A DNA stretch of 45,450 nucleotides from an uncultured Lachnospiraceae bacterium (GTDB lineage Bacteria; Bacillota; Clostridia; Lachnospirales; Lachnospiraceae). The position numbers and the translations under genes are program-made. The stretch lies in assembly GCA_902793845.1 (NCBI GenBank), contig CADBFE010000027.1, positions 10,496-55,945 on the forward strand. The letters run 5' to 3'. Under the pieces are notes generated by a model that worked only from the letters and a program-made list of their open reading frames with translations, made no database searches and had not been told where the DNA came from. Below are positions 17,501-25,504 of this stretch, piece by piece. Each line of letters begins with the position of its first letter. Positions within the stretch are counted from its first letter, which is position 1.

Positions 17501-18367
17501 GCTGCTCTTTAATTTCTTCATACCGATGAGGGCAAGGTCCATAAGGCAGATAAACTTGTCATCCCTGCCTTTGTAAAGTTCCTCTCTCGTATCAAGGTAG
17601 CTTAAATAAGTGGTCTCGATAGGCGTCTTGTAATAGCCTTCCTCAAACTCCACACTCTTAAGCTCTGTTGAGAAGGTTGTATGACGACAGTGATCTGACC
17701 AGTATGTATCGAGGACTCTGATCTCTGTCATTGACGGATCGCGCTTTTCCTCGTTTGTAAAATAATTCTTGATGTGAAGGAAGTCATTGAAAGTCATTGC
17801 AAGAGAAAGTGACTCATAGAGTTCCTTTAAGGCTGCCTCATCCATATTTATAAAGCCGTCAAATATCTTGACGGGTGCGGGCTCCTCAAACTCTGTCACG
17901 ATGGTATCCGGCTTCTTAAGGCCTGTCTCCCTTGAGTCTACAGGGTTGATGCAATGATTTTTGATCTTTTCGAAATCATCGTCTGAGATATCACCGATGA
18001 TCATGTATGTGACTGCAGTCTTTATGATAGGCTGCTGGTTTTCATCCAAAAACTGAACGCACTGAACTGCCGAATCAGCTCTCTGATCGTACTGTCCGGG
18101 GAGATACTCTACAGAAAATACTCTTGCTCCCTCAGGTATATCTATGTTTTCAAGATAGAAATCATCTACAGGTGGCTCTGAAAAAATGAGATGGCAGGCT
18201 CTGTCAAAGACTTCATCCGAAATGTTCATCACATCGTATCTGATGAATACTCTGATGTCCTTAACCGCTATTCCGAGATAACCGATTATCTCTTCTTTTA
18301 ACTCGGCAGCCTTTACTGCAAATTCCTTTTTCTTTTCAACGTAGATTCGTTTGACGTCGTCGCTCAT
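14570..18367 (-). CDS. purL: Phosphoribosylformylglycinamidine synthase, single-chain
   Basis: The 1,265-residue enzyme converts FGAR, glutamine and ATP to FGAM in purine synthesis. It is the long form that combines the synthetase and glutaminase, as in E. coli, rather than the split PurL/PurQ/PurS of Bacillus. The N-terminal domain is followed by VLDTYWSDHCRHTTF, FKNETHNHPTEIEPFGG and the nucleotide-binding repeats. The C-terminal glutaminase has LGICNGFQAL with Cys1106, and His1236/Glu1238 in KMAHAER complete the triad. The frame is open to 18475, but that would run into tetR; GGAGG and promoter placement support the ATG at 18367. Strong terminator downstream; own promoter upstream. Confidence 0.96.
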   Translation of the reverse strand: MSDDVKRIYVEKKKEFAVKAAELKEEIIGYLGIAVKDIRVFIRYDVMNISDEVFDRACHLIFSEPPVDDFYLENIDIPEGARVFSVEYLPGQYDQRADSAVQCVQFLDENQQPIIKTAVTYMIIGDISDDDFEKIKNHCINPVDSRETGLKKPDTIVTEFEEPAPVKIFDGFINMDEAALKELYESLSLAMTFNDFLHIKNYFTNEEKRDPSMTEIRVLDTYWSDHCRHTTFSTELKSVEFEEGYYKTPIETTYLSYLDTREELYKGRDDKFICLMDLALIGMKKLKSSGLLNDLEVSDEINACSIVVPVEIDPGDGGEKYTEEWLVSFKNETHNHPTEIEPFGGAATCLGGAIRDPLSGRNYVYQAMRITGAADPTVPVSETLKGKLSQKKLVRGAASGYSSYGNQIGLATGFVKEIYHPNYVAKRMEIGAVMGAAPRKNVKRLTSDSGNVIILLGGRTGRDGCGGATGSSKVHTEKSIDLCGAEVQKGNAPTERKLQRLFRNPEVSSLIRKCNDFGAGGVSVAIGELADGLTVDLDKVPKKYAGLDGTELAISESQERMAVVVDAADVDKFLKYANEENLEAVPVATVTKEPRLVLKWRGEDIVNISRAFLDTNGAHQETTVKVEAPVESENYLDKIAVKNVASALEEGDTKKAFISLLSDLNVCSQKGLVEMFDSSIGAATVTMPYGGKYQLTQTQSMVAKLPMTGLNKSKAVSIMSYGFDPYLSSWSPYHGAIYAVLESLSKIVATGGDYKKVHFTFQEYFRRMTEDPARWSQPFTALLGAFDAQVGFGLASIGGKDSMSGTFNNIDVPPTLVSFAVDVAQDDNIITPELKASGDQLVMFNISRDEYDVPVYKDVMEMYDYVSGLITDGRVKAAYVCDSKGVAAAVAHMAFGNGLGVKFDDEIETEELFDNQLGAIIVEVDDETAASIEYDHTKIGEVIEKDFVFGDVTVDSAEALNAWKKPLEKVFPTKAVKDTTKVNTGIYKAKEIHICKSPVVRPQVFIPVMPGTNCEYDTARAFMKVGAKVETRVFRNLTAEDIRESVDEFAKAISQSQIIMFPGGFSAGDEPDGSAKFFATAFQNEKLKEAVMKLLNERDGLALGICNGFQALIKLGLLPYGEIVGQKEDSPTLTYNTINRHISKMVYTKVVSDKSPWLKNAELGKTYTSPASHGEGRFVAPKEWIDKLFANGQVATQYADFDGNISMDEEWNINGSYASIEGITSPDGRVFGKMAHAERRDDYVASNIYGDQDLKIFESGVEYFR

Positions 18368-18413
18368 TTGTTTAATTTTTTCCTCCAAAAATAAAAATGA
18401 TAATACGGGATTA

Positions 18414-18443
18414 ATTATACTATTTTCACTGTTGCTTTGGCAA
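18414..18443 (-). promoter_or_regulatory. SigA promoter of purL
   Basis: On the minus strand TTGCCA (18438-18443) and a consensus TATAAT (18414-18419) are 18 bp apart, overlapping the last codons of tetR. The predicted leader is about 40 nt, too short for a purine riboswitch. purL can therefore be transcribed independently of the regulator gene in front of it. Confidence 0.75.
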
Positions 18444-19019
18444 TATCGGGGCAAGTAACGCAGATATCCTGGCATTTACCGTCTGCTCAGACAGGGCCAT
18501 ACACCTTGAGAGTACCCGCATGCCCTCTAAAGATATCATAACTGACATAGCAAAATCAGCCGGGTCATCGCAGTTCACATCGCTGAGCTCGTTGCCCTTT
18601 TTGATAAGTGCAGTCAGAAATGACACGCTCTTGTCAAACTGGGATGCGATAAGGGTCTGCTCATCGCTCTCCTCACTGTTTTTCTCAAATGAGTATTCAT
18701 ACATTGCAGAGAGCAAACTGTCGCCGCCCCGCAGTATATCTCTTTTTTGCTCATGAAAGAAGAGCTTTAAGTAGTCAATGGTCCCCGGATTGCTCGGCAT
18801 CATGCCTATAATGTCAGGATCTCCTTTTTTGCTCTCTGACTCGATCACAGCCTTAAATACAGCCTCCACACAGTCAAAATAAAGATAAAGGCCGCCTCTT
18901 GATATACCGCACGCTTCTACCAGGTCCTTCATCGTCACGGCACGGTATCCCTTGATGGCAAATACATCCCTGGATTTTTCGATTATCAGTTGTTTTTTCT
19001 TTAATGCTTTATCACTCAT
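18426..19019 (-). CDS. TetR/AcrR-family transcriptional regulator
   Basis: A 197-residue regulator. The N-terminal DNA-binding domain (about residues 5-55) has KSRDVFAIKGYRAVTMKDLV followed by EACGISRGGLYLYF, the standard TetR helix-turn-helix. The C-terminal part is a helical ligand domain without an assignable effector. The frame is open from 19124, but GGGGG lies 7 bp before the ATG at 19019. It follows the 153-residue hypothetical gene by 17 bp and is the last gene of the run that begins at cheB. Its target is unknown: own operon, purL, or the kinase genes are all possible. No operator palindrome was seen near its start. Confidence 0.92.
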   Translation of the reverse strand: MSDKALKKKQLIIEKSRDVFAIKGYRAVTMKDLVEACGISRGGLYLYFDCVEAVFKAVIESESKKGDPDIIGMMPSNPGTIDYLKLFFHEQKRDILRGGDSLLSAMYEYSFEKNSEESDEQTLIASQFDKSVSFLTALIKKGNELSDVNCDDPADFAMSVMISLEGMRVLSRCMALSEQTVNARISALLAPILPKQQ

Positions 19020-19036
19020 ATGTAACCCCCTTTTTT

Positions 19037-19498
19037 CTACATCGGCACGGACCAGAATTCGATCAGTTCCTTCATCTTGCCAACAAGGGCGCAGTAGACA
19101 CCTGCCTCCATACCCTCTGACCATACAGAACCTTTTGTCATGCCTTTTATCACATACTTTGATAATATATCTCCCAGTTTTTGCATATCCATTATCTGGG
19201 CACGCTCGATAAACTTAAGCTCATCTGCCGCCGTCTTTATCCGGTATGTCGAATAAGTATATACATAATTACGGTTTATAAACGATGTGGTCCTGGCCGT
19301 CTTTATAAATGCAAGGAGCGTCGAATCATAGACAGGCACTTTCATGGACAGCTCCGAACCGTTTTCGTCGGGATTTATATTGTTTTTAAGATTCTTTTTA
19401 TCATTCTGTAAAAGCCATGGGAGATATTTAATCAGCTTCTCCACATCACCTTTATACTTTGTGATGACTTCCTGAATGCCTTCTTTTCTTACGTCCAT
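19037..19498 (-). CDS. Hypothetical protein between hybrid kinase and TetR regulator
   Basis: A 153-residue, soluble, mostly helical protein that I do not recognise. Visible features: KYLPWLLQNDKKNLKNNINP in the N-terminal third, a central KVPVYDSTLLAFIKTARTTS, and the YVYTYSTYRIKTAADELKFI segment. The C-terminal part reads KGSVWSEGMEAGVYCALVGK. The TADELKFIERAQI helix is charged and could pack in a helical bundle. An AAGGAGG ribosome site precedes the ATG by 6 bp, so it is certainly a good coding frame. It is 12 bp after the kinase gene and 17 bp before tetR, so all three are likely co-transcribed. Function unknown. Confidence 0.85.
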   Translation of the reverse strand: MDVRKEGIQEVITKYKGDVEKLIKYLPWLLQNDKKNLKNNINPDENGSELSMKVPVYDSTLLAFIKTARTTSFINRNYVYTYSTYRIKTAADELKFIERAQIMDMQKLGDILSKYVIKGMTKGSVWSEGMEAGVYCALVGKMKELIEFWSVPM

Positions 19499-19510
19499 TT
19501 TTTCCTCCTT

Positions 19511-22321
19511 TTATACAAGCAGCTGCCTGATGAGCTCACTGGCCTTGTCATACTCAAACTCATTTATCTCATGTTTAATGTCGATCAGCTGTTTTCTGAT
19601 ACCCGCATCGAGAGGATATGTCAGCAGGTTGTCAGTCTTTCTGGCAGCCTCGCCCTGCTCTAAGAGCTCTATGGATCCCTGTAGCGAATGGAGCATGTCA
19701 CAGAACTCTTTCCAGGTGAGTTCTTCCTCTCTTATCTCCTGGATCTCATCCCTTATATATCCCGTATCGGTGAGGACTCTCTTTATCTCATCAAGGATTT
19801 CAGCGTACTGCTCAACTACATACGATGACTCTTTGATGATTATATCTATATTGCCGTCCCGGCCGGCATATTCCTGGATCCTGGCAAACTCGGCCAGCTG
19901 CTTTGCTCCTATACCGGACATCAGGCCTTTAAGGGAGTGGACTTCATATACATACTCCCTGTAATGTTTACCCTCAAGGTAATCCTTTATACGCTGGAGA
20001 TGCATGGGACCGTCATCGTATATAAACTTAAGTATCTGGAGATACTTGGCCTTGTCATTGCCGTAGTTGGACAGTCCGTCCTCCACATCAACGCCTCTCA
20101 TATGGATATCGGCATCGCTGTAATCCGTATCATCATTGTTTTTCTCAACATAATGAATGATATCTTCCGGAAGAAATCTCTTTAATACCGACTCGACAGA
20201 TGTGAGATTGACAGGCTTTGATATATACTCCTGAAATCCGTTTGATAAAAACATATCTCTCGTACCGCTGATGGCATTGGCGGTGAGGGCTATGATCGTC
20301 AGGTTTCTCACCTTGGGATCGTTGTCGAGCCTGATCAGCTTGGCCGTCTCTATGCCGTCCATCTCAGGCATCATCTGGTCAAGGAATATCATGTGGTAAT
20401 TGTTCTTATGTACCTTTTCAAGACACTCGGCGCCGGAAAGAGCAGTATCGACTCTGACCTGAAACATGGACAGTATACCCTGGGCCACCTTGATATTTGT
20501 GATATTATCATCAACCACAAGGACCTTGGCTAAAGGTGCAAGGAGCGTCATCTCAGGCTCCATGTCTCCCGGCAGTTCGAGGGTATCATAGTTGCCAAGA
20601 GGAGAGGCGTCAGCCACCTCCTGGATGATATGGAATGAGAATACGGAACCGATACCGTATGTACTCTTTACTCCTATCTCTCCGCCCATTGATTCAACGA
20701 GGCGTTTGCAGATAGCCAGTCCGAGTCCTGTACCCTCTATCGTACGGTTCTTTATCATGTCGGCTCTCTGGAATGAATCAAAGAGCGTATTTATCGATTC
20801 AGGCTTGATACCGCATCCCGTATCCTCAATCGATACCTTAATGAGTACCTTATCGGGCTCTGTAGGTACAGGCTCACAGTCCACATTCATTCTGATATAG
20901 CCGCGCTTTGTATACTTTACGGCATTGGTCAGGATATTTGTAAATATCTGGCGGACATGGGTCTCGTCACCTATAAGGACAGACGGGATATTTTCCTTTA
21001 CATGGACGATGAGCTCAACGTTTTTATCGATGAGCTTTAAGTTGATCATGTTCTGGATATCATGAATGAGTACACCGAGACTGTAATTGTTTGTCACGAT
21101 TTCTTCCTTGCCGTTCTCAATCTTTGAAAAGTCAAGAATACTGTTTATTATCGACAGCAGGGTATTTGATGCGGACTTTATGTTTCTCGCATTTTCCTCT
21201 ACCTTGGCATTGATATTGTCATGGAGTATCATCTCCGTCATACCCATTATGGCATTAAGGGGTGTACGGATCTCATGGGACATATTGGCAAGGAATACGG
21301 ACTTGGCACGGTTTGCATTTTCCGCCTCTTCCTTAAGCTCTATGAGTCGTTTTGTGGCATTATACTCTTCCGTCCTGTCGTTGATCCAGATGGTCTGGCC
21401 CTTGTATGTCTTTTTGTCAAAGAATTTTACGACCTCGATATGATAATGGTACTTGCCAATCACCACATCGTTTTTCTCTTTCTTTAAGAGCTCCTTGATC
21501 ACATTCTCCTGGGTAACCTCGTACTTTAGAGAAGGGTACATCTGCTTTGCTTTCTCGTTGACATACATGACACGGTCAAGAGTGTCAACTACGACAAATC
21601 CGTCATTAACGGTATCAAGGATGTCATCTTTTGCCATCTGCATCGTATCGAATATACGATATTTGAAAATAGCCGATGTGGTCGCTATCCATGTAAGGAG
21701 CATAAAGAGCGGCGTCACCGAATATCCCTTAAGAGGATAAATGGCATCTACTATCCTGCCTATGACAGGTATGAGTATCAGGTATGCAATGTGGACATTC
21801 TCTTTTGAGTGGGACACTTTGTCTGAATGAGAATGAATGATCGTAATATAAAAACAAAGCACACCGATGATCACGGAAAAAGAAAGCTCTGTATAGTATG
21901 CAGGGCCTCTCATGGTGAGGACTCCCCTGTAATTATCAATCAGGATCATATCGAAAATATCCAGATATCCGAATCCAAGGGCAGATAAAACTATGAGCAA
22001 AAATACAAGGACCGTGTATATGAGCAGTCCCTTTTTTACATAATCAGGGAGTTTTATCTGGCTGAAGGAAAGAGATAAAAACGATATGACGACGATAAAC
22101 TCCGCGAGAGCTATCATCTCAAGTTTAATACATAAAAGCTTTGCATCTCCGGAAGGAGTATTTAATTCAAGAAAAAAAGCACAAAGAGAAAGCCCCGCCA
22201 GAGCACCTGCTATATTTATATATCGCAGTACAGGCGATGGTTTCTCTTTATTGATCACAAACATTGAGATTACGGTATATAACAAACCGCAGCCTGATGT
22301 CAGGCATAAAAACATCTGCAT
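19511..22321 (-). CDS. Hybrid sensor histidine kinase with 7TM, HisKA, receiver and Hpt domains
   Basis: A 936-residue hybrid kinase. Residues 1-225 carry about seven membrane helices of the 7TM histidine-kinase N-terminal type, followed by a PAS-like segment (235-320), HisKA (MSHEIRTPLNAIMGMTEMI with His349) and the ATPase domain (N box near 462, DTGCGI 500-505, GTGLGLAI 530-537). A receiver follows (VVDDN at 602-606, phospho-acceptor Asp648 in FLDQMMPEMDG, Lys702), then an Hpt domain with His795 in VYEVHSLKG. A full His-Asp-His relay is present but no output regulator gene is adjacent. Ligand unknown. It starts 10 bp after the orf210 stop codon; AGGAG lies 15 bp before the ATG, so the start is not certain. 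Confidence 0.95.
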   Translation of the reverse strand: MQMFLCLTSGCGLLYTVISMFVINKEKPSPVLRYINIAGALAGLSLCAFFLELNTPSGDAKLLCIKLEMIALAEFIVVISFLSLSFSQIKLPDYVKKGLLIYTVLVFLLIVLSALGFGYLDIFDMILIDNYRGVLTMRGPAYYTELSFSVIIGVLCFYITIIHSHSDKVSHSKENVHIAYLILIPVIGRIVDAIYPLKGYSVTPLFMLLTWIATTSAIFKYRIFDTMQMAKDDILDTVNDGFVVVDTLDRVMYVNEKAKQMYPSLKYEVTQENVIKELLKKEKNDVVIGKYHYHIEVVKFFDKKTYKGQTIWINDRTEEYNATKRLIELKEEAENANRAKSVFLANMSHEIRTPLNAIMGMTEMILHDNINAKVEENARNIKSASNTLLSIINSILDFSKIENGKEEIVTNNYSLGVLIHDIQNMINLKLIDKNVELIVHVKENIPSVLIGDETHVRQIFTNILTNAVKYTKRGYIRMNVDCEPVPTEPDKVLIKVSIEDTGCGIKPESINTLFDSFQRADMIKNRTIEGTGLGLAICKRLVESMGGEIGVKSTYGIGSVFSFHIIQEVADASPLGNYDTLELPGDMEPEMTLLAPLAKVLVVDDNITNIKVAQGILSMFQVRVDTALSGAECLEKVHKNNYHMIFLDQMMPEMDGIETAKLIRLDNDPKVRNLTIIALTANAISGTRDMFLSNGFQEYISKPVNLTSVESVLKRFLPEDIIHYVEKNNDDTDYSDADIHMRGVDVEDGLSNYGNDKAKYLQILKFIYDDGPMHLQRIKDYLEGKHYREYVYEVHSLKGLMSGIGAKQLAEFARIQEYAGRDGNIDIIIKESSYVVEQYAEILDEIKRVLTDTGYIRDEIQEIREEELTWKEFCDMLHSLQGSIELLEQGEAARKTDNLLTYPLDAGIRKQLIDIKHEINEFEYDKASELIRQLLV

Positions 22322-22331
22322 GTAACTTAAA

Positions 22332-22964
22332 TCAATCTCCTGAAGTAAGAATCTTGGCTATCTCTTCATCTGTGGCATCCACAGGGATGCGATGCTGTCC
22401 GACAGAAATAAATCTGTCATATCCGTTTGCACATAAATACTGATCAAACAGGGCTGTTGACGATACGAGTCCCGCGTCATAAACCTTTTTGGCAACAGCA
22501 TAGGAGCTGTCTCCACTGACAACCGTGACAGTAACATAATTGACAGGGGTGTCCGAATCTGCAGGTGACGCAGCAACCGACGGCGCTACTGACGGACTCG
22601 GCGAAGGTGATGCCGCTACAGACGGCTCAGTCGATGGTTCTGCCACAGGCTCTTCCGACGGTTCTGCCACAGGTTCCTCAGACGGCTGGGTTCCCTGATC
22701 CGCCACAGTCTCTACGGAAGGCTCTGTGACAGGTTCTGTCTCATCATCGCCCTCAATTATCTCCGAGAAATCGACAGATACAGACTGCTGGCTCACGGTA
22801 TTGCTGAGCACTGTATTTTCTATCATGCCAAGCTCTGCCGCTCTTGCCTTTATTTCGCTGTCGGTCATCCCGGAATCATTTGCATTTTTCATGGAGAAAT
22901 GGAGAATAAGCGCCGTTACTATCATGCCTATTCCCAGTCCTCTTAAATATGGCTTTAGTTTCAT
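22332..22964 (-). CDS. Membrane-anchored protein with Pro/Ser/Glu repeats and MltG/YceG-like C-terminal domain
   Basis: The 210-residue protein has an N-terminal membrane helix (MKLKPYLRGLGIGMIVTALI), a linker of repeats EEPVAEPS, TEPSV, SPSPSPSV (residues 75-140), and a C-terminal domain SYAVAKKVYDAGLVSSTALF. The end, VGQHRIPVDATDEEIAKILT, matches the LysM-like N-terminal domain of YceG/MltG lytic transglycosylases. The catalytic half of MltG is absent, so it is probably a cell-wall-facing binding protein, not an enzyme. Similar short proteins sit near flagellar genes in Clostridia. The start is 2 bp after the true DUF6115 stop codon, with no ribosome site, suggesting coupled translation. 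Perfect 8-residue units (24 bp) in the linker could vary in number. Confidence 0.8.
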   Translation of the reverse strand: MKLKPYLRGLGIGMIVTALILHFSMKNANDSGMTDSEIKARAAELGMIENTVLSNTVSQQSVSVDFSEIIEGDDETEPVTEPSVETVADQGTQPSEEPVAEPSEEPVAEPSTEPSVAASPSPSPSVAPSVAASPADSDTPVNYVTVTVVSGDSSYAVAKKVYDAGLVSSTALFDQYLCANGYDRFISVGQHRIPVDATDEEIAKILTSGD

Positions 22965-22966
22965 TT

Positions 22967-23880
22967 TTATTTAAACAGATCGATCACAAGCTGGACCTCC
23001 CCTACTCCCAGGGAGAGTTCCTTGGCTATGGCTACATTTGACTTGCCTGCCTTGTGAAGCTTTAATATCTTTTCGTTATTATTTTCGCCGTTTTCACCGT
23101 CCCTGAAGTTTAGTGCAGGACCGGCTTCCTTGGTCTTTGAGGACTTTCTGCCTCTTGTGTCACAGTGCCGGAATCTTTACTGTCACTGTCATCACCCATA
23201 TTCAGGAAATCATTATCTTCATAATCAAGGATACTCATCTGACCTTCGATTATGTCATTTGATGAGGTCTTTACAGTATATCCCTGAGACTTTTTAGATT
23301 TCTTTGAAAGCTTTTCATCAGATGCTACAGGCTCTTCATAAGAACCCTCTATATGACGCCTTGCAGATATCATCTTTTCCTCTGCCACAACAGATGAATC
23401 GAGGGCTGCCTTTGATTTAAGCATGGCGGCCTCCGCATCGCCGTTGGCCTCCTTTGCTCTCTCCAAAGCCCCGGTTGAAATATCGGTTGCCGATTTTGCA
23501 TCCTTCATGGCCTGGCCGAGGAGATTGGTCAGATCGTCCCTGCTCCTTGAGAGCATGTCATTTAAAAATACAACCTCGTTATGATTCTTGTTTATCTGAG
23601 TCATGACATTGTCCGAATACTCACCGAAAGCTATCATCTTTTCGTTGCTGACCTTTTCAAGGGCCCGCTCCGCTTTCTCCATAGAATAGCTGACTGTCTC
23701 ATCTGTCAGACTCTCAAGTCTCTCTTTAGTTTTATCGTACTCTTCGTCAACCAGCCTCCTTATCTCGTCCTCTGAGATGGAAAAAGCCTCTTCCTCGGGG
23801 CTTTTCCTTTCAGGTACTATGAAGCTGATCACAAATGCTGCAAGTCCTGCAAGCAGCAGCACTATCTCCATTAAAGTCAT
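22967..23880 (-). pseudogene. DUF6115-type flagellar-operon protein, frameshifted near its C-terminus
   Basis: The main frame (23110-23880) gives 256 residues: an N-terminal membrane segment, an acidic and coiled-coil part (residues 30-175), then a Lys/Ser-rich linker. It ends abruptly as RPRKPVLH. In the -1 frame the sequence continues as RGRKSSKTKEAGPALNFRDG, then NNNEKILKLHKAGKSNVAIA and KELSLGVGEVQLVIDLFK to a stop at 22967. That helix-turn-helix-like end is the usual conserved C-terminus of this clostridial family. One base added near 23110-23178 would give 304 residues. The extended stop lies 2 bp before the next start codon, which supports the repair. Function unknown; linked to motility by position. 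Confidence 0.75.
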
Positions 23881-23895
23881 AATATATCCCGCTTT

Positions 23896-25475
23896 TTATA
23901 AAGGTCCCATCACAACAGAACCCTGTTTTCTCTGAAATCTGCAATATTTAAACGACTCTCTGATGATCATGGACGAGTCGGATATGGTGATAACCGTTCC
24001 CGGATATACGATACCTGTTACTTCTACCGATGCATTTACGGCAGAATCCATCTGCTCTTTAAGTGTCTCCATCTCCTTTGCATTATTGACGAGCACTTCC
24101 TGAAGCTGTTTTACGGTTGCTGCAGTCTGCTGGAGATTCTTGATCTGCTCAGGGAGCAATTTTGCACCCGATGCCAGTTTCTTTTTTGTCGCATCGATTA
24201 CAGGCAGGAGCACTTTCAGATTTTTCTGGGCATCCTGAACCTGCTTTGAAAGCTCCTGATATCTGTTTGTCACCTCGGGATCAATACCTACGGTTACGAT
24301 TGTATCAGCTCCCATATTTGTACCCAGTGTCTTTACCCTGATGCACTCGGTTGCCGATACGCTGCCGCCCGTGATGAAGCCTTTCTTGGACATGACATTT
24401 ATCTCTGTCTTGGCCTGAACCTTTGAGTGAAGTATTGAGTCAGTTTCCACAGATCCGCCTGCAGATACACTGCAGTTTTCAAGGAATTTCGATACGATAT
24501 TGCCGCCTGCCTTTAACTGGCCCTTGCCCATACCGTTCATACCTCTTGAGAGAATGATATTGCCACCGGCCTCGATGTATGCGCCCTCTACAGAGCCCTT
24601 AACCTCAACGTTTCCGTTGGCTTTTACGGAAAATCCCGAGTTGACATTACCGTTTATCTTTACATTGCCGTCGTATGTGATATTACCGACTGAGTTGTCG
24701 ACATTTTCCACCTCAAATACATCCGAAACAAATACCTTGCCGTCGACACGAGAGACTTTATCGACAGTCTGTCCGGAGAGAGTTCAATGTTTCGTCCGAA
24801 AGAAAGGGACAGTCTCTTTACATCATGGGGCTTAATAATATTACCGCATACGTCAGTACCCGGCTCACCTCTGTCCTCAGGAGTCAGCACGGCAAGTATA
24901 TCTCCCACTTTACAGTGATTGACTATGTTAAGATTCTTAAAGTCTACCGTACCGTCCTCTGTAAGGGTCGGCTTGATCTTGTTGTCTGTGGGGAAATTGT
25001 ATGTAATGACAGCATCCTTACCTTCTCTTGTAGGTTTGCCGTTTGCAATCACATAATCCGTACAGTACTTTTTGTCAGAAAGGTAACTGTCAATCACGGC
25101 ATCATCAACACCAAATGCTATCTTGTTGACACGCAGTTCTGACAGGATATCTTCTTTGATCCATACACGGCCGTTTGTGGAGCACGGATAAAACCTGGCC
25201 ACAGCTGTCATCCTGTCCGGAGAAAGTACTATAGAGCAGCTCTCCGAAACGGGCATAATGGCCTGGTCCGATAAAAATACCGTCCTGTCACCTTCGCCGA
25301 GATTCATAAGCTCCGTATTTATCGTCTTGATATCAAATGGAACCTTTTGTCTGGCAAAGTAGCCGGTCAGTTCCTTGATACTGATAGGAGATCCACCTTC
25401 TTTGGGGCCGTGGAGTTCCACCTTTGTACCGAGCTCGTCTGTTAAGAGTCTGAAATATCCGTTTGTTTTAGCCAT
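23896..25475 (-). pseudogene. fapA: FapA (DUF342) flagellar assembly protein A, split by a frameshift
   Basis: Two overlapping frames encode the halves of one FapA/DUF342 protein. The first half starts MAKTNGYFRLLTDELGTKVE and runs in frame to FGRNIELSPD; the second half continues in the -1 frame through VDGKVFVSDVFEVENVDNSV and the polymer-like beta region (GNVKINGNVNSGFSV, GSVEGAYIEAGGNIILSR). It then passes a coiled coil (LSKQVQDAQKNLKVLLPVID) to the C-terminal beta domain. The joining point is near 24770; adding one (or four) bases restores about 526 residues, the normal length. FapA, often encoded beside fliA, is implicated in flagellar assembly. As written, no full-length product can be made. 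GGGGGA precedes the ATG. Confidence 0.88.
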
Positions 25476-25504
25476 AATAATCCCCCGATCAATGGTTAAA
25501 TGAT

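Noticed and set aside
18368..18425. Purine riboswitch in the purL leader
   Set aside because: The leader is about 40 nt, with no room for the aptamer.
24660..24790. Programmed -1 frameshifting as an explanation for fapA and DUF6115
   Set aside because: No X-XXY-YYZ slippery heptamer and no downstream stem is visible at either site; FapA is normally one unbroken frame.
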